DNA of 64,000 bases from Kryptolebias marmoratus (GCF_001649575.2 NC_051444.1:22498306-22562305), one strand, 5' to 3'. Shown: positions 1 through 13,033, counted from the first letter of the stretch. Numbers and translations: made by a program. Notes: generated by a model not told the origin, from the letters alone.

Positions 1-864
1 AAACAATCATAATCAATGCATATGAGAGATAGAAGCTCATTCAAGTCCGTGAAGAAATTTTTCTCATATGTTGGGGTTTTGTATAGAGTTAGTGTTAAAG
101 TTCGTTTGTGGCCTTTTACCTCAATTCCAAGATACTCAAAAGACGTGAAATTTCCCAAAGAGATTTTACTACAGTTTATGTACGCCTGCCCACAATTGAA
201 CGTGTCAGCTCAGCTGTGGCTACAACCACAACACCCCCAAGGCATTCAAGGCTCTCTCTGGAGACCTCAGCCCATCCACATAAGATTGATGGAGGACGTG
301 TCTCCACCTCCTTTCGTGCAGAAGTAAAGCCGGTGCTGCCATGTTGTCATTTTGGAGTCTAAGTTTTGCCTCAGATAAGTAAAAGCGATAAAAGCTATGA
401 TTGTGTGTTCCAAGTCCACTCACAGGGCCAAAAGTCAGTTTTACTGCCTTACACCTATAGAGAAAGTCCAGCTCTGGACGTCGGCTTGAAAATGTTCAGC
501 TCCAGTGTGACAATGTGAAATGATGCGGTCTACAGTACCGCAGCTCATTTCGCACATAAACTAACCATGTTCCAGTCAAGTAGGTTATTGTGGAGTTCCA
601 CTAGCCTACATGAGAAGGTCAAAGAGGCCCACACATCAATAAGTGTGGAAATAATATGATTTCACTAATAGATAGTTTGAATGGGGTCAACTATGAGTCT
701 CGGGGGAGCTGTACCAGTTTCTATCAGAGTGATAGATGAAGTCCCTGCCTCCCTGCTCAGCTGCTCACAGGGAAATGCTGATTGAGAAGCTTTCAGGTGT
801 CGCCTCAGTGCGTTACCTTGGACATGCTAGATGTGGGCACTTGCGCCATCAGTCACGTTGACGG

Positions 865-885
865 CCAATCAATTTGCCAGCCAAT
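865..885 (+). promoter_or_regulatory. paired CCAAT boxes, possible promoter
   Basis: Two CCAAT pentamers at 865-869 and 881-885 lie about 140 bp upstream of a perfect GTAAGT donor (1027-1032). That is a plausible promoter and first exon for an unknown plus-strand transcript. No coding similarity is seen downstream. Confidence 0.3.
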
Positions 886-949
886 CAGATGGGAGTATGA
901 GTGAAAAATCTGGGTTGCTGGCGTCTCTCTGTTGGTGCTGAAAGCACGG

Positions 950-1026
950 ACACCTGCTGTGCACAGCTGTGAACGGCTCCAATTTGTCACACTGTCAACG
1001 TTTAATTCCTTACACGGCCAGCCAGG
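950..1026 (+). other. candidate first exon of an unannotated transcript
   Basis: Ends in CCAGG/GTAAGT, a near-consensus donor. The start is set only by distance from the CCAAT pair. Nothing recognisable is encoded. It may pair with the 31-nt candidate exon at 1554-1584. Confidence 0.25.
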
Positions 1027-1383
1027 GTAAGTTTTTGGAGCTTTTGGTCTTATTACATTTTAAACAATTAGTAGTGAAAACAACAGAAACGTCTCCTGGA
1101 GAAAGACTTAATCTTTCAGTGTTCACAATAACAGCTGAGCGCACGCTGACTGACGCTTGTGCAAGCAAGCCTTCGAGCCCCGGCCTCTGTGGCGTTGAGG
1201 CCCTTGTCTCTTTGAGCACTCATATATCAATTTCTTGTTCCAGTCAGGCCTCATTATAGGTGACAAATGCTGCTACCTGGATTGTAACCAAACACGGTGC
1301 TGCAGCTGTACTTTTTATTCGCTCGCATTTTATATTCTCTTAACTGGTGGACTGAGTTTAATACAAGAGTTTTTGCAAGAGTG

Positions 1384-1435
1384 ATAAAAACATAAATATC
1401 AAGTCTAGATTTTAATTAGATATTTATGTTTTTAT
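1384..1435. repeat. perfect 17-bp inverted repeat (hairpin)
   Basis: ATAAAAACATAAATATC at 1384-1400 and its exact reverse complement at 1419-1435, with an 18-nt AT-rich spacer. No mismatch. It could be a cruciform-forming AT palindrome or the core of a small MITE. Confidence 0.8.
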
Positions 1436-1553
1436 TTATAAAGTTAAAAAACACAAAAGCACGTTTAGGCATGCTATAATTTAGTTACATTTAGTTCCTG
1501 TGTTTTTATGTAATAATCTGTTACACTTCACTGACTTTTTCATGCCTCCACAG

Positions 1554-1584
1554 GTCCGAGTTCTGACTGGAATCTGCGTTTCTG
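1554..1584 (+). other. candidate 31-nt second exon
   Basis: Preceded by a pyrimidine-rich tract ending CCACAG and followed by TTTCTG/GTAAGA. Both signals are good, the distance is right for a micro-exon after the donor at 1027, and no protein similarity is visible. Confidence 0.22.
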
Positions 1585-1835
1585 GTAAGAGGAAGGGAAA
1601 CCGATTGCACCCACTGATAACGTTCAGTGTTCACACATAAACCTTTACCATATTTTTTTTAAGTGGTGAGGTATTGCACCTTGAATTTATTTTTTAAGTA
1701 AAAAGAAAATAAAACTGATTTACATTTTGATCATAAAAAAACAGAGTGAAGATATAAAAAGGGAAGTGTGCTGTATTACAAGACTTACGGTTTGATTGAA
1801 AACAAACTATCTTGCACACAGTCTAAATCCAGAGG

Positions 1836-1863
1836 AGTGTGTGTGTGTGTGTGTGTGGGTGTG

Positions 1864-1901
<38 letters not shown>

Positions 1902-1909
1902 GGGGGGGT
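1836..1909. repeat. GT microsatellite ending in a G run
   Basis: Interrupted (GT)n followed by nine or more G residues. Confidence 0.95.
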
Positions 1910-2479
1910 GATCCAGTAACACAGATTATGGTGATGCAGTGGAAACGCAACACACAGGCTTACATTATCAGCATAAAGATGTGTGTATACACACACACTC
2001 CATCTAAGATGCGGGAAGAAAAATTTGCCAAAAGAATTTAGAGGTTTTGAGAAAGAAACCAAAATAAAACAAACACTTCCGCCCAACACCAGAGGCCTCT
2101 TTTAAACAAAGCAGGCGTATCTTTTCAAAGTAACTAAAGGCTCAGATTTTTTTGTATAATAAACCTGGTTCACCTCTTACCAACCATAGGTTTATTACCA
2201 TGGCAACTTCTTCTGGAAACCATAAGTATCTCCCAGTCAATGCCCTTAGAAAAATAAAATAAAATAAAAAGAGCAACTTGCACAGATCGTGACAGCATCT
2301 CCTTATCTCTGTATGAGATATTTCCCAGCAGAAAGGAATACATATGTGGACTAAAACAAAAGATATTTGCTGATGTTAATTTTGGAAGATTATGAATTCC
2401 AATATTTTTTTTTCTATTATAAAAAACAGCTGAACTACAAAATTGTATTAATGCAGAGTGCTATATATTTGCCAAACTG

Positions 2480-3150
2480 TATTATACTATGTGTAACCAC
2501 CTTAATATTATTACATACATATATAAAGACAGTAGTAGGGGCCGTACATTACCTTGGTATATCCCATACTTGATGCTAACTTGTGCAGTTGGCTTCGAAT
2601 TGGCTTCCAGAGTCATCTTCCACATTCCAATTGAGTTGTCGATGAAGGCTCTTAGTGTCCTGTTGATGTTCATTTTCAAGCACTCCAGGATTCATGTGTG
2701 TGGACGGAGTCATAGGTTGTCTTGTAGTCAATTCAGGCGGTGCCTGGTATTACAGTGTCTACTGTTGACCAGTAGCTGGTGCTTGGCTCTTCTGGTGTTG
2801 GTGCCAAGTCCCTTCTGTGCCTTGCTCAGGTCTTGAATCATGCCCATTCACCTTAGCTGCTTTGATACCTGACAGGAGCTTTTGTTTTGCACAGAGACAG
2901 GTAATGAGCTGGTAGTTGGATGGGATTGCCTCTTTCTGTAGGTCCTTCATGACTCTGCTGCCAGGCGTTCACGAGAAGCAGTCAGTTTCTTTAGCCAGTA
3001 GGTATGGATCGTATCAGGCCCTGGATCCGTCCAACTCTTCATACCTGAGACTGTCTTGGATGTCTGCCACTGTGATGGTTTTTGTTCTGGGAGACTGCCG
3101 TGCCCAGCTCTTAGATCCTGTGGCTACGGGGCATTACTGATGTGTGATGT
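2480..3150 (-). mobile_element. decayed LINE reverse-transcriptase fragment
   Basis: On the minus strand, pieces in several frames match a common fish non-LTR reverse transcriptase: VMKDLQKEAIPSNYQLITCL (near 2890-2950), LSGIKAAKVN, then NRTLRAFIDNSIGMWKMTLE and SIKYGIYQGN (near 2530-2670). Frameshifts and stops separate the blocks, so it is a pseudogene. The catalytic Asp-Asp motif is not recognisable. The family resembles LINEs often labelled R2-type in annotations; that assignment is a guess. Confidence 0.75.
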
Positions 3151-4049
3151 CTCTTTCTCTCATATGCTTCTCCAGTATTGTTCATTCTCAGCCCTGGGTA
3201 GATCTGGATTTTAGGTGTGTGTGTGTGTGTAGGAGAGGGAGAAGTTTAGTGTCAGTAAGCTGATAGGGGTATGATAGCCCATGGTGTAGCAAAAGAGACA
3301 AAATAGATATAAATACTTGCACTGACAGGCCTCTAAAACACATACTATGCTGACACAAACCAGAGCAAATACTTTAATAAATATACACACACATATTGTG
3401 ACGAAAGAGTAAGAATAAACGTTGATTTTTTTTCCTATTAATTACACAACATATGTTCTGTCTTTTCTGCTGCTATGGTGCTAATAAATGTGTCTGCTTT
3501 AATATGTGTATCAGTGTGTGCGCATGTATTTTTGGCAAGGAATGTTCATAAATGGGTGTGATGGGGCTCCATATGGTAAAATGAGAGCTGGTGCAGAGAG
3601 AGTGTTGGAGAAATTTCACCCCGCGTTTCCACCTTTTACACATCACTGAGCACACACACACACACAAACACACATTTCAACTTCCTGTGGGGATAAAGAT
3701 GTTGCTTTTCCACATGATGTTCTGTGTTAGTGCATTGTGCTGAAGATGATTAGGGGGAAGCACAAAAATTGAACTCATCGCAAAAAAACGAAAATGAGAG
3801 AAGGGAGGGAAAGACTGCCAAATTTTAAAGTGGTGAAATAGATAACAATGAAGAAACGTGTATAGTGGCAATTATATTACCCTGTACTTGAATGCTTGCA
3901 AACACAAGTAGCAGAGGCGGCAGCCGTCTGTAGCATATCTGGTGCAACCAAAGTTCACATCCAGCTGAAATAACTTACTTTTGCCTGAAACCTTCAGATT
4001 ATAAACATTTTCTTGTGTCTTCAGCGTAGTTAACTGGTCCATCACTCTA

Positions 4050-4600
4050 AACCCAGCTGGTCCACAGATGATGCAATTACAGAGTCCCTGTGTGTAGTCT
4101 TATCCCACCTAGAGATAAAGAACGCCTATGCCACTTTTCCAATATTCGTTTTTTCATCAACCTTTATCATGATCATCCCACAGCAACTTATAAAGAAGCT
4201 CTTTCTCTTCAGACTGAAACTGTCACTCTGAACCTGGATTTTGGCTCTCCTGTTAAAAAGACAACAGACAGTTTGTGTTGGTAGTAATACGTCACACTCC
4301 ATCAGAATGAGCACAGAAGCTCCTCAAGGAGGTGTGCTCGGCCCTTTGCGTCTTCACTCCGCCGACACTTTACTGTTCTGCTGAATTCAACACAAATCAG
4401 CTCATTAAATTTGCTGATGACACAACAGTGCAGGGATTCATTAGCAATGATAATAAAATATCTTACAGAGCTGAGGTGGAGCATTTAGTGAGCTAGCGTG
4501 GGTACGACAATCTGTCTCTTAATGGCAGCAAAACTAAAGAGCTGATTGTGGATTTTGGAAAAGAAAAGGCTGAAATGGGCCACAGTGTTAGAGCTAGTTT
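4050..4600 (+). mobile_element. decayed Rex1/CR1-like LINE reverse transcriptase
   Basis: Plus-strand pieces read STDDAITESLCVVLSHLEIK, then EAPQGGVLGPL, then LIKFADDTTVQGFISNDN, NLSLNGSKTKELIVDFGKE. The FADD catalytic motif is intact at 4410-4421. Stops and frameshifts break the frame. Wording fits the Rex1/CR1-type LINEs common in teleosts. Confidence 0.8.
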
Positions 4601-5787
4601 GGGGGCCCTATCCACACACTTTTTAACCATGCAAACATCAGCAACATTTTGTGCAAAATAACTTCAAGGCTTCCAGTCACAGCGGGCAGAGTTGGTTAGA
4701 CTCTGAGCTTTGATGTATTATCTAAAATCCAAAGCAGAGAAAAACTAACCCTGCCATCTGAAATAATGAGGAAGTATATTCTTTCCATGAGTGGACCTGA
4801 ACTTGTTTACACTTTAAGCTAAAAAAAAAAGTTAAAAAAAAAAACCAACAAAATAATTTAAAAGCTTAATGAGAATGAAAAAGGTGAACAGTTGGCATTT
4901 GGTAATTTGCCATACATTTATTTTTATTCATTATTATTTTATTTTATTTTATTATTATTATAGTCATTTTAAACTTGATTTTATTTAATGTTTTAACATC
5001 CTATTCTTTTAAAAACTTAACTGGTTTTAGGAGGTATTATTTGGGGCCTTTTGTGCAGCACTTTGTTGAACTCTGGTCATTTAAAATGTTCTTCATAAAC
5101 AAAGTTAATTTGATTTTTCTGCAGTCAGTAGATACCCGTCAGGTTTTATTCAACTACTGACTTGAAATGAGTGCAGAACAATTAAAAAAGTGCCTACACT
5201 TTTAAACAGGAGATGCATTTCATACATGATTGTTTCTGTTATAGCTACTCTGCTGCTCAGTTCACTGTAATCACCCAGCTCCATTTTGAATGTATGTTCT
5301 GTGCTTTGGGTACTCTGCTGACCCATTATCCCGCAGCCCACACACCCTGAACACATCCACAGACACACAATCACACAAACTTTGAAGGAGACTCTGAACA
5401 CCCTTAAACACTGTTGTGGTCTCGCAGGCATTATAGTACAGATTTATTTATTTATTTGTTTGTTTGCTTATTTCTGACAGCACCGAATGGGCTGAATGGA
5501 GCAGCGGACACCATCTGTTACTGTTGAGGCTGATAGCTGCTCTAATTGGCTGGGACGTCGGACCACTCTGCTGAGCCACTGGTTCATGCTTGGCCTCAAT
5601 GCTGTTGCATTTTTCATGTTTCCAACACACCAACCTCAAGGACAGAATATTTAGTTGCCGTCTAATACAGCCCGGTCACTGTCAGATGCTGCTGAAACAA
5701 GGTATTTTTTATTCCACCCGCAAGTGGTCACAATGATTTGGCTGATCAGTGCAAAGTTCAGTAAGTGTTTTCAGCCTGCTTTTCTCT

Positions 5788-5860
5788 GCAGGGTCAAGGG
5801 GAGCTGGTGCCTATCCCCAGAGGACACTGGGCAGGAGGTGGGGTACGCTTTCTGTTCTTT
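5788..5860 (-). mobile_element. short SINE 3'-body fragment
   Basis: GGAGCTGGTGCCTATCCCC and following bases are the reverse complement of the conserved body seen at 9870-10000 and 27235-27300. Only this short piece remains. Confidence 0.55.
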
Positions 5861-6824
5861 TGATTTCAGAAAGGAAAATTGCTGTAAAATGTCAATATAA
5901 TGTGTTTTTGTCATTTGTCAGTGAGCATAGTTTAAAAGACAGTCCAGTGTTTGCTTGTTCAAAGAATGTCGAGAACGTCTGCAATTTTTGTCCGTTCAAA
6001 ACGTCTTTGCTACAATTCTTCATTCCCATTGAGAACACAATGTCTTTTGTAAAATCCATTACAGATCTGTTCACATTACTAGTTGTTCCCCTTCTACTGC
6101 CAAATTTCTACAGGATCCCTCAGTTTTTGTGTTTAGTTTTTATTATAATAATGTGTTTGGAGTTGAATACTACTATCATCATTTATTTAACTGTGCCTAG
6201 GCCTCTGTTAATTAGCTTTTTTTATTATAGCAGTTGGCATTTTTCCTTTGTTTTTAGTGGTTTTCAGTGATGTGAGGGTTTTACAGCACTTCTCTATGGA
6301 CTTTATTAAAGTTTAATGTCTTCTTTATGGATTTTAAATGTAAACATATAATCTTGGTACCTCATTTTATGGGTAATGCCGGTGTTTCCAAATGTATTTC
6401 CAAGATGAAAAAAAACATACTTTGTTGATGTAAGTGTGATCAATTGTCACAGCTAGAATTAGTTTGTTAGGTCAAGGAATACATTTTGTCCTTTTTTTAA
6501 ACCCACACATAGATCTGAGTGTGCCCAAAGCTTGACATTCAGTTATAATGTTTGCCTAGGAGATTAAGGAGGGCAAATGTAAGGAACAACTGTGTGTGTG
6601 TGCGCGTGTGCTGTAATAGCGAGTTTGCATAGCCAGGTGACAGGGCCTTATAATTACAACCAGTGACACAAGACAGGCTGCCATTTCTTTAAAAAGAATA
6701 AATAGAAAAAAAAAGATATGAGTGTTTCAAATCAAACAACTCAAACCGCTCTTCGTGTCCTTGTATATATGCACACACAAGGTTTTGTTGTTGTTGTTGT
6801 TTCTATTAAAACTTAGGGGTTAGC

Positions 6825-7290
6825 GCTTACAGAACGATGGAATCCCAGGACGGCACTCCTCCCAGAACTCCATCCGGAGACTCCAAACAGGCTGGATAAT
6901 CTGTATTCTGTTAGGTGTATTAACACAAACAAGAGTCAGAATCTTCACCGCAGCATCTCAAAGCTGCATATTGACATCTTTTTCACACACTGGGGAGAAC
7001 CCCAACAATGAGGCGCTCAGTCAGGATATTTGAGTATCCCCACACCCGCCCAACGTCTCTGCCCCCCGGGCAGCGCTGGAGTTGGAGAGAGTCCAGCCCC
7101 TCTCAAAGAGTTTGGCTCCAGAGCCAAATCTGTCTGTGGAGGAGGGTCCAACTATAGCCCAATAATATAATTGATATCGCTCAATCTCACACACCAGCTC
7201 TGGAAGTGACGTTCCATGTTCCAAGAGCCAGTTTGTAATGCCGGGAACGAGCATGTCCAGCACCCCACCCTTGCCTGCCACTCATCTCAA
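6825..7290 (-). mobile_element. LINE endonuclease-domain fragment
   Basis: An 86-codon minus-strand frame (7281-7021) reads GVLDMLVPGITNWLLEHGTS then LPELVCEIERY and GSGAKLFERGWTL. This matches the N-terminal endonuclease region of a widespread fish LINE often mis-annotated as craniofacial development protein 2-like. Further left another frame gives ILTLVCVNTPN and MEFWEECRPG, matching the next part of that domain. Frames are broken, so it is inactive. Confidence 0.75.
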
Positions 7291-8985
7291 CTTCTCAAGT
7301 TCCTATAAGTGTCTATGTATTATTTTGTCTCATTATTCACCTGAAAGCCATGTTTAAGTAGCTGAATTCTATTTTCTGTCACTGATGAAGTGTTTATAAG
7401 CTCTGGGACAAAAAAAATACCCCCACTTATATTCAAAGTTTATCAATTAAAGTCCACGCTATTAGATGGAAGTTTAACTGTCTCATCTCATTTCCTTTGA
7501 GAACCTATCACTCCTAACACACCCTGACTTTCACAGTGGAGATCCTCCCATCATGATTAACACCACATGCACACCCAAATATACAAAGCTTAATGTGATT
7601 GTAAAGTCTTCTTTTTTTCTTTTGGCTAAATATGTTGTAGTACTTCAACAATGGACTCTTTGCTGGTCACAAATCAGTTCTGAAGCTGAAGATTTTTAAA
7701 GTCACTCGTTAGTTCCAATTGTTACAGCAGTTGTTTAATTTGAGGTTTTATCCCCGTTTGTGTAAATGAGAACAGCTTATTTAAACTAGCAACATGCCTT
7801 CATGACTATTGGGAGCATTAGTGGGGTCCAAATATTGTTTCTTCGCTGTTTTTTCAAATCTATGTGATGTACCTAGAAATGAAAAAAAAAAATAATTGAA
7901 AGGAACAACACAAACAAAAGTTTTAGTAGAGAGAGTGTGACACAATTTCACAAGTTAAAAAATATTACCATAACTTCTAAAAGTGTTCCTAAAAAGAATG
8001 TTATTTATTCAAAAGTTAAGTCAGGGGATAAAAATATCTAGGAAAATAAATTAAAATATTATTTTGGTCCGAATATACATGATAACTCACTCTAAAGGTT
8101 ATTTTGCAAAATAAATTTACATGTCAATTGTTATTTAAACAGAGTTTTGTCATTTTGAACTTTGGAGAAGTTTTTTTTTTTGAAGTATTGGTCGTTACAA
8201 GCTGCTGGACTTCACGCACACTGCTTCAGATTTCAGAAGAGTACTTACCAGATGAAAGTTACTGCCCACAAGGGGGAAGTGCAACATAGCAGTGAAGACA
8301 GCTCTCTTTGTGATTTAGAGATTTGTGATGTTTGCTCCTAACTACAGTTCCCCTCAAAAAATAAGAAACAAGAGCCACTGATTCAGCATCCTGCCTAACA
8401 TGGATGCTGGAGGAGTCAAAACCAAGAACGGACAGTTTTACTCTGAGTTTGTGTCAGAGAGAAACTCTCCTCTCAAAGGTCCAACAAATAGTGGAGCATA
8501 ATATTTAAAACCTGATTACTTTAACTAAAATAATGCACATATTTCCTGTGTTGAAAACAAAGTATTAATTCTCAAGTGCACTTTAAAAAAACCTTCTTTG
8601 TATTATGCATTTGCAAAAATGCATTAGTCGGTGACTAGCAATTATTTACTTGCAGTCTGACCACAAAAGTAACATTTAAAGTTTAACTGTGACTCAAGGG
8701 TGGAAAATTAGCTCATTACATGCATCCGTTCGGTTTAATATAAATAAGTAGCTTCATTTCCACAGCACAATGTATAAATGATGCATTGTTTGTATTTTGC
8801 AGTTTAACATAAACCCGCTAGCACACATTTAGTACTGAACGCTCTTATAAGGAGACCCAAGTAGCTGTGAAACGATTATATGAGGATCAAAGTCATGCCC
8901 TGCCATCCTGCGGTCAGCCATTTCACCACCCTATTGAGAAAGACAGAAAAATTAACGTAATGGACATAATTTTCTAGGCTTAGTA

Positions 8986-9414
8986 AACACACACACACAC
9001 ACACACACACACTCATATAAAATCAAATAAAAATAAGACACTAAATACCACACACACACTCTCAATGCAATAAAGCGTCATGCTTAGCCAACAAATTTCA
9101 GAATTATCTTTTCTTTGTTGTGCTCATGGGATCCAGCTGAACACTGACGCACAAACACAAACACACACACACACCTCCATCCACAGAAGGAGCATGTGGG
9201 AGCACTGTGGGTTTTCTAAATTATTCCTGAGGCAACATAGAGGGTACGTGCTTTAGTTTAAAATGTCAATATATGGCTGCTTGTTATATGCAAACGACTG
9301 AGACACACACACACACACACACACACAAAGTGCAGAGCAAGACTTACAGTATGTCTGTGAAATGTTCATGCTGACTCCAGCCAAAGCACACACACACACA
9401 CACGCACACACACA
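8986..9414. repeat. cluster of CA microsatellites
   Basis: CA runs at about 8986-9012, 9304-9327 and 9387-9414, with shorter ones between (9046-9058, 9159-9173). Confidence 0.9.
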
Positions 9415-9859
9415 GAGTATATTTTGACATTTCTCTCAGATGCAACATAAGGACTATGATCTAAGAGGGCGGTGTAAGATCTTCTCACATGCTGCGTCTG
9501 GAGAGTCATGCAGATGTTCAGTCCCATTATTGTGTCATTTCAGATCATTTTTAATTTTTTTCACATGCATTGAAAATGTGCACTGAAACAAAGCCGTGTC
9601 TCTCTTGCACCTCTTGATTCGACGAACCCACAGTTTTTTTTTTTTTTTCAAACGTCAGGAGACAACAAACACTGAGAAAAGCAGAACTTGGTGTTTAGTA
9701 ATGAAGTCCATCAGCATTACGCCTACAGGAATGTCTGATCAGAAACTGTTCCATGCGCCCATGACCACTTTTTCTCCCCGATTGCATCAAATGTTTAGGT
9801 AGAAGGTAAGTCTGTGTAGAAGACGGCAGCAGGGCTGTGGGGGTCTAAATCGCCATTAG

Positions 9860-10030
9860 GTGTGAATGTGTGCATGGTTGTCTGTTTCTGTTTGTGGCCC
9901 CGTGATGGGCTGGTGACCTGTCCAAGGTGTACCCCGCTTCTCGCCTGATGAACCACTGGAGATGGGCACCAGCTGCCTGTGACCCTGAACAAGATCAAGT
10001 GGGCACAGAAAATGGATGAATGGATGTTTA
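9860..10030 (+). mobile_element. SINE 3' portion
   Basis: Contains the conserved fish SINE body: GTGATGGGCTGGTGACCTGT at about 9902, the GTGTACCCCGCTTCTCGCC block, and a GGATGAATGGATG tail near 10012. The tRNA-like head is missing. Confidence 0.7.
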
Positions 10031-10158
10031 GAGAGCGTCAAATCTTTGAAGATGAACAACAAACTAGATCTGTTTACTGAAGTTTGATTGTTTGCAGTTT
10101 TTATGGAAGTTTAGCTGTAATTAAAGACTGAAGATTAGGTTGAGAAATTCAATCAACC

Positions 10159-10196
10159 CTGAAATATGAGAGAATTGTGAATTTCTCATATTTCAG
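10159..10196. repeat. perfect 13-bp inverted repeat
   Basis: CTGAAATATGAGA at 10159-10171 and its exact reverse complement at 10184-10196, with a 12-nt loop. No promoter or terminator role is evident. Confidence 0.75.
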
Positions 10197-10984
10197 CAAG
10201 CGACGACACACACAGACATTCATCTTTGCAACAGTCAAGAAGCTCGATAACATTAATGCACCTCAGGGGTATACACTGTATGAACAACTATCTGCTTGGA
10301 ACTTGCTCCTATTAGGCAAATTGCACATGTAGTCCATCAATAAAAAGTTGCCAAACAGAAAGACCAAACTGCTTACTGTCAGCTCTTTGCTTGGCTGCTG
10401 AGTGGAAAATCCTTGACAGACTCCCGACTAATAACTGAACCGAGTTTTTGTTACACGCTGCCAAAAAAGGGTTAAATTAGATAATGAAGCACGCAGAGCT
10501 GTGAGCTATGACTCTCTCACACAGCAATGTAGCATTTAGGGTGATGTGACTGGGAAGTTTAAGGACACGCTTCCCAGAGATAACAAAGATCTTGATAATG
10601 GAAAGTGTTGCCCTTTTAATGTTGTCTAAATTTGACTTTCGCGTGTGGTTATTGTCAAGCAGCTCCGGTTCTGTAGCATCCCCGACACAATGTGTTCACT
10701 CTTAGTCCAGCAGTTGATCTGCAAAGACAGGCGGACATATTCTGTGCACGGAAATTTCACGAGAAATTGGTGAATTCGCAGCTCTGCTCACAGTTAAACT
10801 CACTCTCTAATGTTGTCACTTCCGCTCGTAAGTACAGTGATATGGTGTGGTTTGAGCCTGGAGGGTGCCGCTGCAACTGGAGCTCACCTACTGGGGTTAA
10901 AAGAGATGTCAAAGGGCGCCCAGTGGCACTGCCGAGGCTACTTAAAACTTATCTTCGAGTACATAAGGGAAGAACAACGGGAGG

Positions 10985-11145
10985 CGGTAAAATTGGAGGT
11001 CAGTGCTGCGGTCTTAAAATCCTGAGGCTGCTGCTTCAAGCCCAGGCTGAGGCAAGAAGAGAACCCGGAGTAAAACAATTGACAAATCTTTTGTGCGACT
11101 TTGCCCGCTGTGGCAATCCCCGAAGAAGGGACTGCCGAAAGAAGA
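10985..11145 (+). mobile_element. tRNA-derived SINE, family A, decayed copy
   Basis: Aligns along its whole length with the minus-strand copy at 38577-38743: the GGTCAGTGCTGCGGTCTT head, a degenerate B-box (GCTTCAAGCCC), and the GCTGTGGCAATCCCCGAAG tail block. Several substitutions suggest it is older than the other copy. It lies in the likely 3' UTR or flank of ccdc102a, sense to the plus strand. Confidence 0.75.
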
Positions 11146-11922
11146 ACAATCAGACAACTGTTTGGATTCACGAAAGACTTTCTTTTGCATATACTGTTCA
11201 TAAAAAAAGCCGTGCTGTACGGTGGCAGTATTGGCAGCGAAGTTTGTAGAGTTTATGAATCGTATGCTCTGGACTACACACAGGTTTCTGATCAACGAGT
11301 TGTTGTTTTATCTGCGCATTTTGAATACATCAGACATTTTAAAATAACATAAAATAGAAAACGTAGTAAGAGACAACACATTCAATTCTAAGATGATGAA
11401 TGTTGTATTATACAAATAAACACTTCAAATGCCAGAGAGAGGAAGAGAGAGTGGAGAAAAAAAGCCCTTTTCTCTTCATTGACAGGTGGATAAAATACTA
11501 ATACTGCTCACGTAAAGGAAGGATTCAGACATAGTTACTTACAGTAGCACTGTTCAGATAAAACAGCTACAATGTTTGTGCATATGAGGTAAGAATGAAA
11601 ATGATGAAACACCTCAGCCTCGGGTGAAATGATTATGTTAAAGTTTAAAAAAAAGACTGAAGAACAGACTTCCATTTGATCACACTGTCAGGATCGTCTG
11701 TTGCGCTCCTGCTGGGTTTGAGCTCGACGTCGTGTTTCTCTGTAAGCACGCCAAAAGCATGTACGAGTTCCACCTGACTCTGGAGCAAGCTCCCGGAGCA
11801 GTGTTGTCTCCGGCAGCACGCTGAAATTTCTGGAAATCGGAAGTTTTCTTGCCAGGGTTCACGTAATTTCTGTGACGACGGCATGTCCGGCATCTCTCTA
11901 TGTGGTTTGTGTTGCGCGTGCG

Positions 11923-12108
<186 letters not shown>

Positions 12109-13008
12109 CTACCAAGTGGCTCAATATGGCTGAGTGTCATATTTTAGCTTATGTATGAGCCTACACGCTCGGTGCACCTTTAGGTAAGGGCGTTTGTTTC
12201 TTGATATCTGTTACAAAGAGCAGAATACATGAGGTATATAAAGCTAATGTGCCATTTAGCATATGTATTGCATCATCATGTCTCATTGAATCCTGCTCTC
12301 TGGCAGCTCTTTACATCTGTTTACTTTTTTTCTCCCATGTGCTAACTCGGTCAGTTCCACAAATTTATTTTACAGATATTCAGCTGTAATTCGTCATGGC
12401 GGCAGCTGGGAATGATCCCCAGCACATACTTCAATGCTTTAACTATTTGAGTGTGTGCACGTCAACAACTACTTGAACAGTCAAAACTCACTGCCCATTC
12501 CCAGAAGCATCGCAGTGATGTTTGCCTTTTTGACTTGGGTTTGTGTTTCACTCCCCTCAGCCTGCGGGCCACGCATCTTCCAAGACACACACGCAGCAGA
12601 GCCATACGTGCACACACACACAGCTGCCACAGTCGGGTGTTTTGGCTAATCATATCGCCACACTGCTAAGAAAATGCTGCTGAATTCAATAAACCTTGAC
12701 CTTCGTGCAGACAGCATTGTTTTTTTCAGGTCTGTAACAAAAAAAACCCCAAAAACAACAAAAAAAAAATGCGTGTTTGAATCTGCAATAGAGGAATCTG
12801 TATGAGCAAGTCGAAAGGTGAAAATGCTCCATCGTAGTTTGCTTGTTGTAAACTTGATACATCTTCCAGCATATAAGAAACATGAAAATGCCAGTGTTAT
12901 TGTATTTTTTTCCCCCATCACAAGTGGTCTTCAGAAAGCGAGCTGTGTTAGTTCCCTGAAACTGTTCAAGGTTCATCGGTGGAGAAAGAAACTCAAACAC
13001 TAGAATGA

Positions 13009-13033
13009 CAAGTAGGAAAGTCCTTCCTACTTG
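13009..13033. repeat. perfect 10-bp hairpin
   Basis: CAAGTAGGAA at 13009-13018, five-base loop AGTCC, and TTCCTACTTG at 13024-13033. Confidence 0.75.

Larger units (their letters stand above)
1..11922. other. region 3' of ccdc102a: no protein-coding gene recognised
   Basis: Apart from the listed candidates, only transposon remnants and simple repeats are seen here: LINE pieces (2480-3150, 4050-4600, 6825-7290), SINE tails (5788-5860, 9860-10030), a SINE (10985-11145) and CA/GT runs. Open frames here are short and show no family similarity outside the LINE pieces. Confidence 0.6.

Noticed and set aside
10692..11249. 185-codon plus-strand frame
   Set aside because: Overlaps the SINE at 10985-11145; the tail of the frame is SINE sequence, not a gene.
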